Below are positions 21,823 through 33,260 of a DNA stretch of 64,000 nt, one piece after another. Made by a program: the position numbers and the translations under genes. The stretch comes from Tupaia tana (taxonomy: Eukaryota; Chordata; Mammalia; Scandentia; Tupaiidae): the NCBI GenBank assembly GCA_026018925.1, contig JAKSZU010000006.1:131791592-131855591 (forward strand). The letters are read 5' to 3'. The stretch's first letter is position 1; each line of letters begins with the position of its first letter. Under the pieces are notes generated by a model that saw nothing but the letters and a program-made list of their open reading frames with translations, did no database searches and was not told where the DNA came from.

Positions 21823-22030
21823 TTTTTTTTTTGTCTTTTAATTGATTCATTTCAAAATAGAGAGAAAGACTGACAGGCACCACCCAACAAGGTCTTCATG
21901 CTGCAATCCACCCTCATACTCATCCAGCCCAGATCACCGCACACATGCAGACCCACTGTGCACAGGGAGACATCAAAGTGAACTCTTTCTCCTCCTCAGG
22001 ACATTTTCACTTCTTCCGATTCCCTGATTG
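21823..22030 (-). mobile_element. Second SINE family (family B), old copy
   Basis: T-run tail then AATTGATTCATTTCAAAATAG, AGAGAAAGACTGACAGG, CACCACCCAACAAGG, CATGCTGCAATCCACC, CCAGATCACCGCACACATGC. The same order of blocks occurs near 23.4, 35.4, 39.7 and 45.1 kb, and differs from the main SINE. Confidence 0.55.
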
Positions 22031-23071
22031 AAAGTATTTTGTTTTAGTTAGTTAACATTCAGACCTTTACAACAAATAATAGTAGTTCTCTTCTTTTAAA
22101 GGAGAAGACACTTTATTTGACCTCAAAAGACCTTAGCAATTGACAACCCAAAATACATGTTAGCTTTTCTTTAGCCTTGCAAATTTTTTGTGACATGCCC
22201 ATCAAGAAGCCTCTATACTATCATCTTTCTGAGTGTCTAGTTGAAAAGGTAGAGACAATCTAAGTCCTTAGGAAGGTTGGGGTTGGTGTATTTTGTTGGT
22301 GTTCTTTGCCTGAAAGGAATCTCTTACTTACCTCCTCCTGTTCTGTGTAACTTTGCCCAGTTCTGTCCTGGAGGCATGCCCAGTGTCTACGATCATATAT
22401 GGCAGAGAATGTGGGTTTTAAATAATGTTTCCCTTCATAAGGGAACTAAGAAAACAAGGCCATTCCGGCCATCCAAATGTGCTTGTTAGCACACGTAATA
22501 TTAGTATTATCCTGGGAGGAAATTTGAAACTTGGTGGTCTCCTGACTCAGTCAAGTTAAAGTTTTAGCAAATTCAACATTAAATGGGATTTGGGAACTAT
22601 TAAGGGAGTACAGAAGCGCTGCTGTTTTCAAGGTCTCCCTGTTTGGAGGACTTGTCTCCTGACTCCCTGACCAAGTCTCCTTCCTGAGTTCTATAAAGCA
22701 GATTAAAAAATAATTTGAAATGAGAAGATAAACATCTAAGTGAAAAAAATAATAGACTAGGACAAAAAAATAAAGATGAATAGAACAAAATTGACACTCA
22801 AAAATATAAGTTAGAAAGATAAGTTAAAGAAATAAGAACAGATAAGTAGTTGACAGATTTAAAAGATAAGTGATGAAATACATATTTTTAAATATATATA
22901 TAATTATGAAAACACAATTTTACTCTGGAGCCAAGTCAAACTATACATTCTTGGAAGAATTTAAAAGGATACACATTGATAATAATTTAAAATAGACAAA
23001 AATAAGAAAAAAATGGAATTATTATACAAACTAAAGATTGATAACAAAAAATATATTAAATAATAAAGTAT
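22031..23071. other. Unassigned sequence
   Basis: No recognised gene. A-rich from 22700 to 23060 on the plus strand. Confidence 0.5.
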
Positions 23072-23091
23072 TTTTTTGTAGAGGCTTTTTA

Positions 23092-23132
<41 letters not shown>

Positions 23133-23360
23133 CACGTGTGCTCACTGGAGAGAGAGATGGAAACAGTGAGAAGGAAAGCAAGAAATCCTCCAAGGGGGAT
23201 GCCCACACCACAATCCCTTCTCCTCTGTTCTCCTCCCAGGATCCTGGGCATGCATGCACACACACCCAGTGTGAGTTTCAAGCCACCTGGTCTGGGACTC
23301 GATCCACAGTCAGTTATGTGGGAGTCCAGTGATGTAACCACTATGCCCTCTGCTGGTTCC
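23072..23360 (-). mobile_element. tRNA-derived SINE with expanded TG/GA segment
   Basis: Full-length complement of the family: a (TG)n(AG)n stretch at 23093-23132 replaces the usual CT-rich part, then GGGGGATGCCC, CCCTTCTCCTCTGTTCTCCTC, GGGACTCGATCC and a head ending CTCTGCTGGTTCC. Confidence 0.88.
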
Positions 23361-23439
23361 AGTAGGAAATTATTTTAAAAAGCAAAAGTTTGTTTTCGCC
23401 CTACCACTCAAAGCCCTGTTAGATATTTTCTTGATTTTT

Positions 23440-23640
23440 AAAAAACTTGTTTATTTCACTCCTTCATGAGTGAGAGAGACAGAGACAGAGAGACAAACAC
23501 CCCAACCAGTCTTGACACTGCAACTTCCAGCTTCAGCATATACACAGTCATTGAGAAAACTACAGACACAAACCCAAACCTTCCTCTAGGGGACAGCCAT
23601 AGAGCATAACATTACTGTGGTACCGCCGTCTGGTCACTAA
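23440..23640 (-). mobile_element. Second SINE family (family B), old copy
   Basis: TTTATTTCACTCCTTCATGAG, GAGAGACAGAGACAGAGAGAC, CACCCCAACCAGTCTTGACA, CTGCAACTTCCAGC and a head complement with GTGGTACCGCCGTCTGG. Confidence 0.55.
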
Positions 23641-23718
23641 CATTCGTCTCTTTTTCGCTATCTCCTATGTTATAACATTTCTCCTTGACTAGCAACATCT
23701 TGGGGGAAAAGAGATGTT

Positions 23719-23723
23719 GTGCA

Positions 23724-23765
<42 letters not shown>
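23719..23765. repeat. (CT)n microsatellite
   Basis: Nearly pure CT dinucleotides. Confidence 0.95.
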
Positions 23766-23768
<3 letters not shown>

Positions 23769-23779
23769 CTCATAAAGCC

Positions 23780-24600
23780 CAGTTGTGTAAGGGGTTTGTG
23801 ACATTGACTCTCCACTTTGCAGAGACAGGTCCGACAGAATAGTTTCTGTTCAAATTGAGCTCTCCAGGCTGCCCTCCACTCCCATCAACCTTCGAATTCC
23901 ATGTGAAACACAGAAGGTGAGAGCAGACAAGGCAAATGCATAGTAAGGCTGTCCTTGGGAGACAAAGTACGTGTCTCTGCCAGGAGGAATTTGCCACTGA
24001 GGGTGCCAAGGCTGACTCCTGTGCCCCTCTCTTCACTGTCTGAGTTTCTAGATATATACTGTAGTGAGTTTCAAGGAATATGTGTTTGCCAAGGAGTACT
24101 GAGGAATGAGTTAGTGCCCAGGGCTCACCGCTAAACCTAAAAATAGTGCCCTGGAGTCGACTACAGCCCTGAATTCATCCTACCTCACACTCAGATGAGG
24201 ACTGCGAAGACCCAGGACCACCTCCTACGCACTTGTATCAACAACGCTTTTCCTCCAAAAGCATCCAGGGACACGTGTGATCTAAATAAAAGATAGAAAC
24301 AAAGCCTCTGAACAACTCCTCTCCCGTTACTGTGCCACTTACTTCCTCAGGTCAGCAGGAGCTCCACTAGAGCTGGGACAGGAGGCCTCGGAGGTCATCA
24401 GCCGCAGTGACAGTAGCAGGGCCATTTGGAGGCCTCAGGCCAGCAGGCCTCTGCCGTTTCAAGGCGGACGGAGAGAGGCAGCTTCCAGCCTCTGAAACAA
24501 CCTCATTTCTTCTGACAACAGGATTAGCAACAGCAAGAGTGACAACAGGCAGATTGCGTTCTTGACATTTAGTAGAGAAATTAGAGAGTAGCCACGTGAA
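23780..24600. other. GC-elevated unique segment
   Basis: Unlike the AT-rich surroundings, 24120-24500 is GC-richer with several CpG sites (for example GCCTCGGAGGTCATCAGCCG near 24384 and CAAGGCGGACGG near 24459). No long frame and no convincing splice pattern. It might be a non-coding exon, an enhancer or chance. Confidence 0.35.
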
Positions 24601-24989
24601 TTTGTATATGAATACTCATGAGATATCTACTTAGGACCCCAAGGGATACATGGGAAAGGTACATTGCAGAGTCTTGGAGACCTGTAATAATTGGAGGATG
24701 GCACATAAGAGAGCCAGTAAAATATTTCTCTCTGTCCTATTTTCACTCTGAGTTTTCTGTGGCTAAGGAGAATGTACGAAAGCACAGAGAAGGTAACTGA
24801 AAATGACAGTAGCCTGAAGTCTACGATTGAGATGAAGTCTCGTATAAATTGAACATCTGATATTAAATCCTCAGCCCTCAATCCTCTAACTCTCCTTAAG
24901 ATTTTATTCCCTAGGGAATCAGTCCCTGCCATGATATAATATCATCTTTCCCCGACCAGTTTGCACAGAAAAAGGAAATGTCATACTTG

Positions 24990-25240
24990 TAGAATAACTT
25001 GGAGAGAGTCCAGAAGATCATAACAAAAACGATCAGGACTGTTAAAGAGAGCAATTAGAAAGTGTTAAAAGAATCAGAGTGATATGTCCTTGAGAGAAGA
25101 AAAGTAATGATGCCTTTAGAATAAGTTCAAGTATTTCCTTTTAGTCGCGAATGAGAGTTTTAGATTAGATCAGAGGGGTACAGGGAGTGGAAGTAGAGGA
25201 ATGTTAATGGAACTGGGGGTGTGCACTGAAGGATAACTCT
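24990..25240 (+). mobile_element. CR1/L3-like LINE fragment, ancient
   Basis: ACTTGGAGAGAGTCCAGAAG, ATCATAACAAAAACGATCAGG, then CTTGAGAGAAGAAAAG and AGTTCAAGTATTTCC follow the block order of mammalian CR1/L3 3' parts (GGAGAG-GTCCAGAGGAG, ACAAAAATGAT, TTCAAGTATTT). Highly diverged. Confidence 0.4.
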
Positions 25241-26395
25241 TTCTAGCAAATAGTAAAAAAATAAAAATAAATAAAAATAAAGCACCAACAGCAAAAGAAC
25301 AGAAGAAAAGAGTAAATGCAAAATTCAGCTTTCTTTAAAAATTAAGTCTACATTAAATTCAACTCCCAATGTAAAATGTAGGTTAGATAGTATTTAAAAC
25401 TGAGGCGAGTAATATAGTATTACTAGGATCATATTAAATACTGTGAGTTACTAATTGTCTTTCAACCTGAGAGAAGTCCTAGAGAGAGATGTAGAAAAAG
25501 TACAGAAGCAATCTCTGGGACAAAACAGGGATGAAATATACTACTAAACTTATTCCAGTGAAAATCATTTGATGTATGTAAAAAATATATGAATACAATA
25601 TCTGGAAAATAAAAAGAATTCCTGAACTGACATAAAGTTCAGAAGCCTGGGGCTTAGCAAGCCTGTCTAACTTCTTTTTAATAAAAAAGAGAAAGAATCG
25701 GTCATGGAATGTTCTTCCTTAGGCAATTATATATTTTCACATGACTGTTAGGCAGCTGTCAGTGTCAGTAATGACACTATGAAAATGGAAATCTTGGAAG
25801 AAAAAAGGGTCCTGTTTATATTGATAAAAAAAAAAAAAACCTCTACTAACCAAACGCAAGAAGCACAATAATGAGAAAATATATGACCAGTGAGCCAAAT
25901 ACATAGTTCTTTATTACCTTTGAATTTTCCTAAGAAAATTCCAATTAAAAGAAAGTGCTTCTGAATATGTGGTAAAAGATAACAGATGATAAAAGATTTG
26001 AGTCAACAGGGTATGAACGATTTAGTCCTCCTTTGTTTTTTTTATAACAATGAAGGCAAGTTCACTGATTAAGATTTACAGCAGCACTTCATCTTAAGTC
26101 ATGTTACTCATAACTTTGGGCAAAGAAGAAGCAATAAATGACAGGTTTGGAACAGTCTGAATCAAGTCTTTGCCTCCTCGGACAGGTGAGTTTCTACATT
26201 ATCCAAGTTCGTTCAGCCCAGTTTGAAAGATCTCCATTGTTTCAACTCTGAAATCTCCCCAGTCATGCGTTCCTATTTAAAAAGGTCTCCTTTTAACGTA
26301 ACTGACATGTTTGCATACACAAATCGACCATTTCTTCTTGACTAGGCACAGACTGGTCTTTGCAGTTGCTCTTTTTCTCTTTCCCAGGTAAAAAA
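25241..26395. other. Unassigned AT-rich sequence
   Basis: No gene seen. A/AAT-rich run at 25255-25282 and an A14 run near 25827-25840. Confidence 0.5.
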
Positions 26396-26408
26396 GTGAC
26401 AATTCTTT

Positions 26409-26670
26409 GGGACCAGCAGTTGGCGTAATGGCTATGTCGCTGGACTACCACGTAGTCGACCGCGGTTCGCGTCCCGGACCCGGGGGCTTAAACTCACGCC
26501 GGACGCGTGTGCGTGCGTGCCCAAGATCCCAAGAGGAGAATGGAGGAGAAGGGATTGCGGCGTGACCATCCCCCCTGGGGGGTGATTTCTCGCTTTTTGT
26601 CTCTCTGTCTCTCTCTGTCTGTCTGGCGAGCGCACGCGCCCTATAGCAAAAACCTCTCCCAAAAAAAAAA
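26409..26670 (+). mobile_element. tRNA-derived SINE, young full-length copy
   Basis: Head GGGACCAGCAGTTGGCGTAA, CpG-rich B box GGTTCGCGTCC, full body, A10 tail. Flanking repeat GTGACAATTCTTTG (26396-26409) and GCGACAATTCTTTG (26671-26684) differs at one base. Confidence 0.95.
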
Positions 26671-26901
26671 GCGACAATTCTTTGAACCCTTCCACAGTTC
26701 TTATCTAGACCATGTAATATTCATAGGATCTCATGATTTTTAAGAAAACTTAGATTTTTATAAAACTGTAACCTTATACCAGTGAAGAGTCCTGACAGTA
26801 TTAATAAGGCACATGGTTAACTATTATTATGTATTTGGGCTTTGCTTATTTAAGAGTGCTATGTTGTTGATCAGGCCGAACTATTTTAAAATAGGCTGGA
26901 T
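26671..26901. other. Unassigned spacer
   Basis: No feature recognised. Confidence 0.4.
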
Positions 26902-27171
26902 GGGGAACCAGCGGTTAGCGTAATGGCTATGTCGCTGGACTCCCACGTAGTTGACCGCGGTTCGTGTCCTGGACCCGGTGGCTAAAAACTCATGCCGGGC
27001 GCATGTGCGTGCGTGCCCAAGATCCCGAGAGGAGAATGGAGGAGAAGGGATTGCGGCGTGACCATCCCCCCTGGGGGGTGATTTCTCGCTTTCTGTCTCT
27101 ATGTCTCTCTCTGTCTGTCTGGCGAGCACACGCACCCTATAGCAAAAACCTCTCCAAAAAAAAAAAAAAAA
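26902..27171 (+). mobile_element. tRNA-derived SINE, young full-length copy
   Basis: CpG-rich copy with A tail. Perfect direct repeat AAAATAGGCTGGATG at 26888-26902 and 27172-27186. The nick site reads TT|AAAA, the L1 endonuclease preference. Confidence 0.95.
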
Positions 27172-27186
27172 AAAATAGGCTGGATG

Positions 27187-27729
27187 ATATTCCTCATGGT
27201 TGTACTATATCACATTACCTGGGGAAGAGATTTTTCTTTTTAAAAATAAAAATCCACAGTAGCAAAACTCATGTTAATATTGAAAATAAACAGAAATAAG
27301 TTCACGAGATGCTTTCTTAAGTTCATACCCTCAAAGCATTCAATAAAACCACAAATGGCTTACTCCATTAATAAAAGCAGAAAAAGAAACAAAATCAATG
27401 GCATTCTCCTTTCCTCTTGTGTTTTTGTTTATTTGTTTGTTCATTCTTTTCTTCTCATCCAAGACATCTCCGTGCTCAGCCTCCATGGCCTATTTCCACA
27501 GCATTGTCGAAGGAATTGGTTCAATGACATAGAACGCCCAGGACCTACTTTTGTCCCTTCCCTATGCTACCCTGAGAAAATCTAGCAAATCAGCATCAGG
27601 TGAGTCTCGTAGCTTCAAGGTAGTATAGCCACATGCTGTAGACATATTCAATTCATGCTCCAATACCATCACATTTCAGAGCAAACAAATCGAGCTTCAA
27701 TTTTTGTATCAAGTGGTATCTAACTACTG
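27187..27729. other. Unique sequence with an exon-like stretch
   Basis: 27464-27599 lies between a polypyrimidine tract ending in AAG and a strong donor-like CAG|GTGAGT. All three plus frames have stops, so at best it is a non-coding exon. See findings. Confidence 0.35.
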
Positions 27730-28235
27730 TCTCTTCTCTCCCAGAGCTTCAGTCCATGCCCTCCACGTGGCCCATGTCGGTTTGTCCACTGCTCCCTTCA
27801 TACAACACTTGACCTTCTGAGTCTGTGATCCCCACATCTGGTACACCGTCCTTCTCCTGGTTCACCAACATCACTCATCTGACGGCTTGACATAAAGACC
27901 TCTGCAAGCTCTACCTCCATGGTAAGAATTTTCCCACTAAATAAAAAAATGAAGATCCTTCTTAATTCTTGGCATAGAGCAACCTTTAATATCCTAGCCT
28001 CTTGCACATTACAACCCTTAATTTTTTTTTTCTTTCTGTTTTGCTTTCTGCTTTAATTTCAGCATGTAATCTTACAGCGGCTTGTTATCAGTTTTCTCAG
28101 ACTATTGTCATCTGTTTTCAATTGTGAACTTTAAAGAGCGGCAGGGAGCATGTCTGTGAAGTGCTCTGCATGGTATCCAGCGAGCACTACACAGAGGTCA
28201 GTGTCGACTGGATGTTCATTAATGATAGTGTCCAT
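27730..28235 (+). mobile_element. Probable L2 LINE fragment
   Basis: CTTCTCTCCCAGAGCTTCAG, the C-rich stretch to 27880, then AATTGTGAACTTTAAAGAGC-GGCAGGGAGCATG near 28120 and GTTCATTAATGATAG near 28213 follow the L2 3'-end order (TGTGAGCTCC, GGGCAGGGA, AATGA). Diverged. Confidence 0.45.
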
Positions 28236-28508
28236 GAGGTTCTGCCTTCCCAGTTCCCTCTCTCCTATTGATCTGTCCACTAGTGAAAGAACAGTTAGGA
28301 AAATTTTTTGTTAGAGTCCAATCAGAATGGCACAGTACTGTTTCAGTCTTTGTGTCGTGCCCTACGGTGGCTCTGGCATTTGAGTGAGGGGCAAAGGAGA
28401 AAGCAGGCCAGTGTTTCACGTTAGGCAATGATATAGAGGGTTTCGGACATGGTGTTTGATTGATGTGGCCTTACGATTCTATTTGAATTATACCAAACAC
28501 TCCTCTGA

Positions 28509-28606
28509 AAAGGGGTGTTCTTTCCTTCTTTCCTCCTTTCTTCTTCCCTTCCTTCCTCCTTTCTTCTTTCCTTCCTTTTCTCTTTTCTTCCTTTCCCTAG
28601 ATTGAT
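28509..28606. repeat. Imperfect (CTTCCTTT)n pyrimidine tract
   Basis: About 98 bp almost entirely C and T. Confidence 0.9.
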
Positions 28607-30350
28607 TCAGCTTTGAACAATTACAATGGAGAAGATTTTCTATCACCAAAGACATAATTACACGGCAAGCGTAGGAAATAATAGTTCAGTGCAAGTTTCT
28701 ATAGAAAACGTATTTTGCATTGTTATTTTCAATACCTTTCTTCACTCTACCTAGAAAGAAAAGCTCTTTCACAGACGCCTTTGGCTTTTTATCATCTATC
28801 TGTTTAGCCATCGCGTCTTGGTATATGCATATGTGAGTTAACAGAAACAACCCTTTTTGTTTCTCTTAAAGATATCTAAGTAAAGTTTCAAGTAGCCAAT
28901 TAGCTTTTTGACCTAAGCTTTGTTGGCTGCAGAAAGCCTGAATCCCAGGAACATTTGGTTCTCAAGGCATTTGGATCTCATAAGAAAGACTCGGTGCCAG
29001 CTCCAATCAGAATGGGTGCCAGTTGTTATTCTTCTTCACAACTGGCGGCCATTTCCAGCACTGTTACGGAGCCGCGATCAATCTCTGCACCTGTCTATCA
29101 GTGGTTGTTCATAGAGAGAACAGTGAGGGCTGCATCTGCAGATACCACATGTAACTAGGAGGGAGGGAGGGGGAGGGAGACTGTAAACCCCCAAACATGT
29201 ACAGCGAGAAAAGCTACAAGGAGAGAAAAAAGGCAGGAAACTATGCAATAACCTAGCTATATGTCATGATATAAAGTTGGGATATAAGAGAAAAAGAAAG
29301 ATTCCTATAATAGGATATTTATTATTAGAATGCACAGTTTTCACCCCATGCATAAACTCTGTCCTTAATTTAACCCTTGAAGAGCTTACCTCCATGTTTC
29401 ATGGATTTATCTTGTCTTCGCAACACTATTTCAAGCTTCTTATCAAAGCTGAAAGACTTATTATAGTTATATATCCTATATCTTCTGTTTTTAGAATCCT
29501 TCTGTGCGTATAGTTATGAGTTAGTGTGTAAGAAATTGGCACATTGGTTGTTTTCTATGGAATTTTTTTTTTGGTAAATCTGTTATCAACTTATTTCTTA
29601 CAAACAAGGAAATCGGATAATCATTTGATCATTAACAAAAGAGACTGCAATATGTCCTTAAGCAACGATCCATAAGGTGCTGATTATATATACCTGTCTT
29701 TAATAACTGCGGATCTTATAACTTTCTTAAGACCTGAAACAGGAAATTCTAAATAAAATATCAGACTTAATTAAAAAGTATTGCTTTTTAATCTTTGCAA
29801 ATGCATGTATTTATGCCTTTTATACCTTTAGTATCAGGCACAAAGTATGATTCATGAAATCTTTTAATTCTGTGTTGAAAGCTGAGTTCACATTGCATGA
29901 AATTTCTGTTTAATTGCCCTGCAATGAACTTAGCCCCTCAGTGCTTCTCTCTCAGCGAGCTCAGGATGCTTTGCATAGTCAATCAATAAAGTTAACAGTT
30001 TAATGTCCTTTCTCTTATTTCATAATGCTATTTTATAAGTATTCTTTTCAACTTCTGAGTTCAATAAAATTTCTTCAAGTAAATGGATTCATGTTAGAAT
30101 TGGAATGGGGAAGAAGTGTCTTCTAAGATCTTAACTCTATCAAGATGTCTGATCTAGTTGAAAGATCAAACTTTCTGAAAGAGTAGAAACACAGAAATAT
30201 CTCAAACTTAACAAAACATCAAAACATTTTCACATCTGTCCAGGGATTTCAGACCTTTTCCAATACTACTTGAATTAGATTAAGTAATTGACAATTTAAG
30301 GGAAAATGTATCTACAGAGGGGAAATTTATCTATTTCTACATGTACCTAT
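28607..30350. other. SINE-free unique block, candidate conserved non-coding sequence
   Basis: 1.7 kb without a recognised repeat. It contains GCAAATGCATG and GCATGAAAT-type octamer-like words near 29797-29905 and a CpG-bearing patch at 28980-29080. No open frame of note. Purine tract GGGAGGGAGGGGGAGGGAG near 29160-29180. Confidence 0.45.
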
Positions 30351-30363
30351 CCATCTATATTTC

Positions 30364-30636
30364 TTTTTTTTTTTTTTTTTTTGGAGAGGTTTTCGCTATA
30401 GGGTACGTGTGTTCGCCAGACAGACAGAGAGAGAGACATAGAGACAGAAATCGAGAAATCACCCCCCAGGGGGGATGATCACGCCACAATCCCTTCTCCT
30501 CCATTCTCCTCTCGGGATCTTGGGCACGCACGCACTTGCACCCGGCATGAGTTTTAAGCCACCGGGTCCGGGACACCAGCCGCGGTCGACTACGTGGGAG
30601 TCCAGCAACATAGCCATTACGCTAACTGCTGGTCCC
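30364..30636 (-). mobile_element. tRNA-derived SINE, young full-length copy
   Basis: T-run tail at 30364-30382 then the complement of body and head, CpG-rich. Perfect direct repeat CCATCTATATTTCTT at 30351-30365 and 30637-30651. Confidence 0.95.
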
Positions 30637-30680
30637 CCATCTATATTTCTTGAGATTATGACCTAATGGATTCTTTCTTC

Positions 30681-30696
30681 TCTCTCTCTCTCTCTA

Positions 30697-30735
<39 letters not shown>

Positions 30736-30955
30736 TATGTATGTGTGTGTATATGTGTATATACACACATATACACATATACACACTGGTGTATATGGTG
30801 GGATGGCCATGCTATAATCCCATATCCTCTATGCTCCTCCTGGGATTTTGAGCATACACACACATGTACCTGGCATGATTTTCAAGCTACCAGGTCCGGG
30901 ACTTGAACAACAGTTGTCCAACACTGTAATCATTATGCTACCTGATGTCCCCAAC
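30681..30955 (-). mobile_element. tRNA-derived SINE with compound microsatellite in place of its 3' part
   Basis: The head (complement ending CCTGATGTCCCC near 30952) and the first half of the body are recognisable from 30795. The rest is replaced by (CT)n(TA)n(CA)n(TG)n at 30681-30786. Confidence 0.75.
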
Positions 30956-31521
30956 CATATCAATTCTTAAAGGGAAAAGGAGAGTGTAGGAGGAAAAAAA
31001 AAAAAAAAAAAGTTCTCTTGCCCTCACAAAAAGAACACTGAAAGACTGCGTGCAGAAGATATATTATTTGATTTAACTCATGATATCACAGTAGATGGAC
31101 CTTCCTCAAAAAAAAAAAAATCAGACAATATTATTTTCAAGTCAGCTTATAACTCAATTCTTTATTTGATAAAACTTGGTTCAAAGGATGGCAAGCTTTG
31201 TAACTTCCAAGTTTAACTATGTCATTTTTCTACACTAACAGCATTTGCTTTATCAACTCTACCAAAGCCTAATGTGATTTGAGACAGAATTCTTCTAAAA
31301 AAAATCTCACCAGTTACAGATTTTTCTGATATTTCTAATGAAAATATAACCAAGACTTTTGAGGACTTGGAGAAAAAGCAAAAAGCTCATCTTAATTGGA
31401 TATTATCTTAAAAGGTAGATGTTCAATTAGTTCTACTTTGGAGCATACTTTTTATATGGGTGGTAATAAAGATATAAACTATCCCATAAAAATGAGTTTC
31501 ATAATTAATTTTCTGACTGTT
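30956..31521. other. Unassigned AT-rich sequence
   Basis: A-run at 30993-31011. No feature recognised. Confidence 0.45.
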
Positions 31522-32182
31522 AAAGCCTGAATATTAGTGTCCTTCGAAAATTCATGTTAGAATGTTTTCTCTCTCTCTTTCTTTTTTTTTTTTGCTTGTT
31601 TGTTTTGTTTTGTTTTGTTTGAGAGTTTAGGGCATGCATGCTCACCAGAGAGAGACACACACAGTGAGAGGGAAAGTGAGACATACCCCCAGGAAGGATG
31701 GCCATGCCGCAATCCCTTCTCCCTAATTCTCCTCCTAGGATTGGGCATGCATGCACATGCGCTCAGTATCTCAGTATGACCTCAGGACCTCACCAAGGTC
31801 CAGAACTCAAGCTGCAGTTGGCCATATGGGAGTCCAGCGATGAAATCACTAAGCCATCTGCAGCCCTCCTAGGTCAGAACCTAAGCCTCAAGGTGATGGT
31901 ATGAAGAGATGGGCTGTTTGGAAAGTGATTAAGTCACAAAGGCTTTGTCCTCAGTTTAGTGCTCTTGTGAAAGGGTTACAGGATCAAGTCCACCCCCTTA
32001 TGCCATCTGAAGACACAGCAAGAGGTGCCAAGTACGAAAAAGAGAGTGAGCTTCCATCAGACACTGCATCTGCTGGGCCCTTGATCTTTGACTTGCCAGC
32101 CTCTAGAACTATGAGAAATAAATTCCTATTATTTATAAACTTCCCAGCCTAACGTTTTTCTGTTATAGCAGCTTGTATGAAA
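31522..32182 (+). mobile_element. MLT1-like solo LTR (ERVL-MaLR), split by a SINE
   Basis: The left part (31522-31562, AGCCTGAATATTAGTGTCC..AATTCATGTTAGAATG) and the right part (31876-32182) form one LTR. The right part has AAGGTGATGGTATGAAGAGA, GGAAAGTGATTAAGTCAC, CATCTGAAGACACAGCAAGA, CCTTGATCTTTGACTTGCCAG, GAACTATGAGAAATAAATTCC and GTTATAGCAGC. These are hallmarks of MLT1-type LTRs, including the AATAAA polyadenylation signal. No retroviral coding sequence is visible nearby. This is an old, inert remnant. Confidence 0.8.
31580..31867 (-). mobile_element. tRNA-derived SINE inserted in the MLT1-like LTR
   Basis: T-rich tail with TTTTG repeats (31580-31620), GGGCATGCATGCTCACCAGAG, CAATCCCTTCTCCCTAATTC, and a head ending CCATCTGCAGCCC. 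Confidence 0.85.
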
Positions 32183-33245
32183 GCCATTAAATGCTCCAAA
32201 CCATAGTCCTTAGACAGGATAGTTTCACAATCAATTAGGTCAGTAAGCCAGAGGACAAGCGAAACCTCTGGGAACCTGGCAAAGTGGGGAAGTTGGTCCC
32301 CTGCATCCTGAGCCCACTTCCCTTGCGGTGATCACTATTACAGTAGTCTTCACCAGCAGCCTGCCATCCAGACTTTGTTCTTATCTTCCTCAGTGAGGAC
32401 TCCACCATCAAAGCTGGGCAGTTCACTTCTAAATCCTTCAGAATCCTACTGGGAAATAAAACAATTTAAAATTTGAGTTGTTCAAAATGATTTTATCTCA
32501 TGTTCTTTTTCCCACATGACCTGCCCATCACAGTAATCAGAGACCAGGCTCCTTGGAGACTATCGACATGATGACAAGACAAATAAGGAAGAGTTCGGGG
32601 ACAGAGTTTCAGTGTCCAGAAAAGCAAAACAACAAAAAGGGCCACTTTTTCAGGGAGTCACGCTTTTCACATGGAAGCTGGTCCTTGAGAAAGGACTTGA
32701 TTGTCTTTACCTCTTCTTGCTTATTATTTTTGCCTTTGTTCCAGTTCCTTGTACAACAGCAACCAGTCTGGTTGACTATGGTGCATTACCTTACTGCTCT
32801 TGGAGATAAGAGGTCAAGGTTCCTCCAGGACTAAGCAATAATGTAAAACATTAAGGTCAAAGTCTTACTACCAAGTTCTTCACCCTTCCCTGGCTTTGAT
32901 TCCAATCCTGGAAGCCTGAGTTTCTGCCATCCATCTTTCCTCTTCGAACACGTTGGCTTCACTTTCTTCACCTGACCAAGAGAAACTAGCTGGCTGGCAG
33001 TTGCTCCCAGAGGTTTGCTAACGAGCGAAGGATGAAAGAGCCGATTTATTTTTAGTCTTTTGTATGTCTTTAATGAGGAAAAGAGAATTTTGTCCAACAC
33101 CCAGGTCCATATACTGACAGCAAGGAAGCCTGCCTCCATATGGCATCAAATCCCTGCTGCAAGCAGAATTCCAGCACATGAGGAGTAGAAGAGACAGTCA
33201 CCTTTCCTGTGATGTTACTCATCATTATTTTCTCACTGGAGCTTA
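32183..33245. other. Unassigned sequence
   Basis: No repeat or exon recognised. Frames of 93 and 102 codons (32553-32834 plus, 32831-33139 minus) show no domain and overlap nothing else. Confidence 0.45.
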
Positions 33246-33260
33246 GAAATGGCATGTGGA

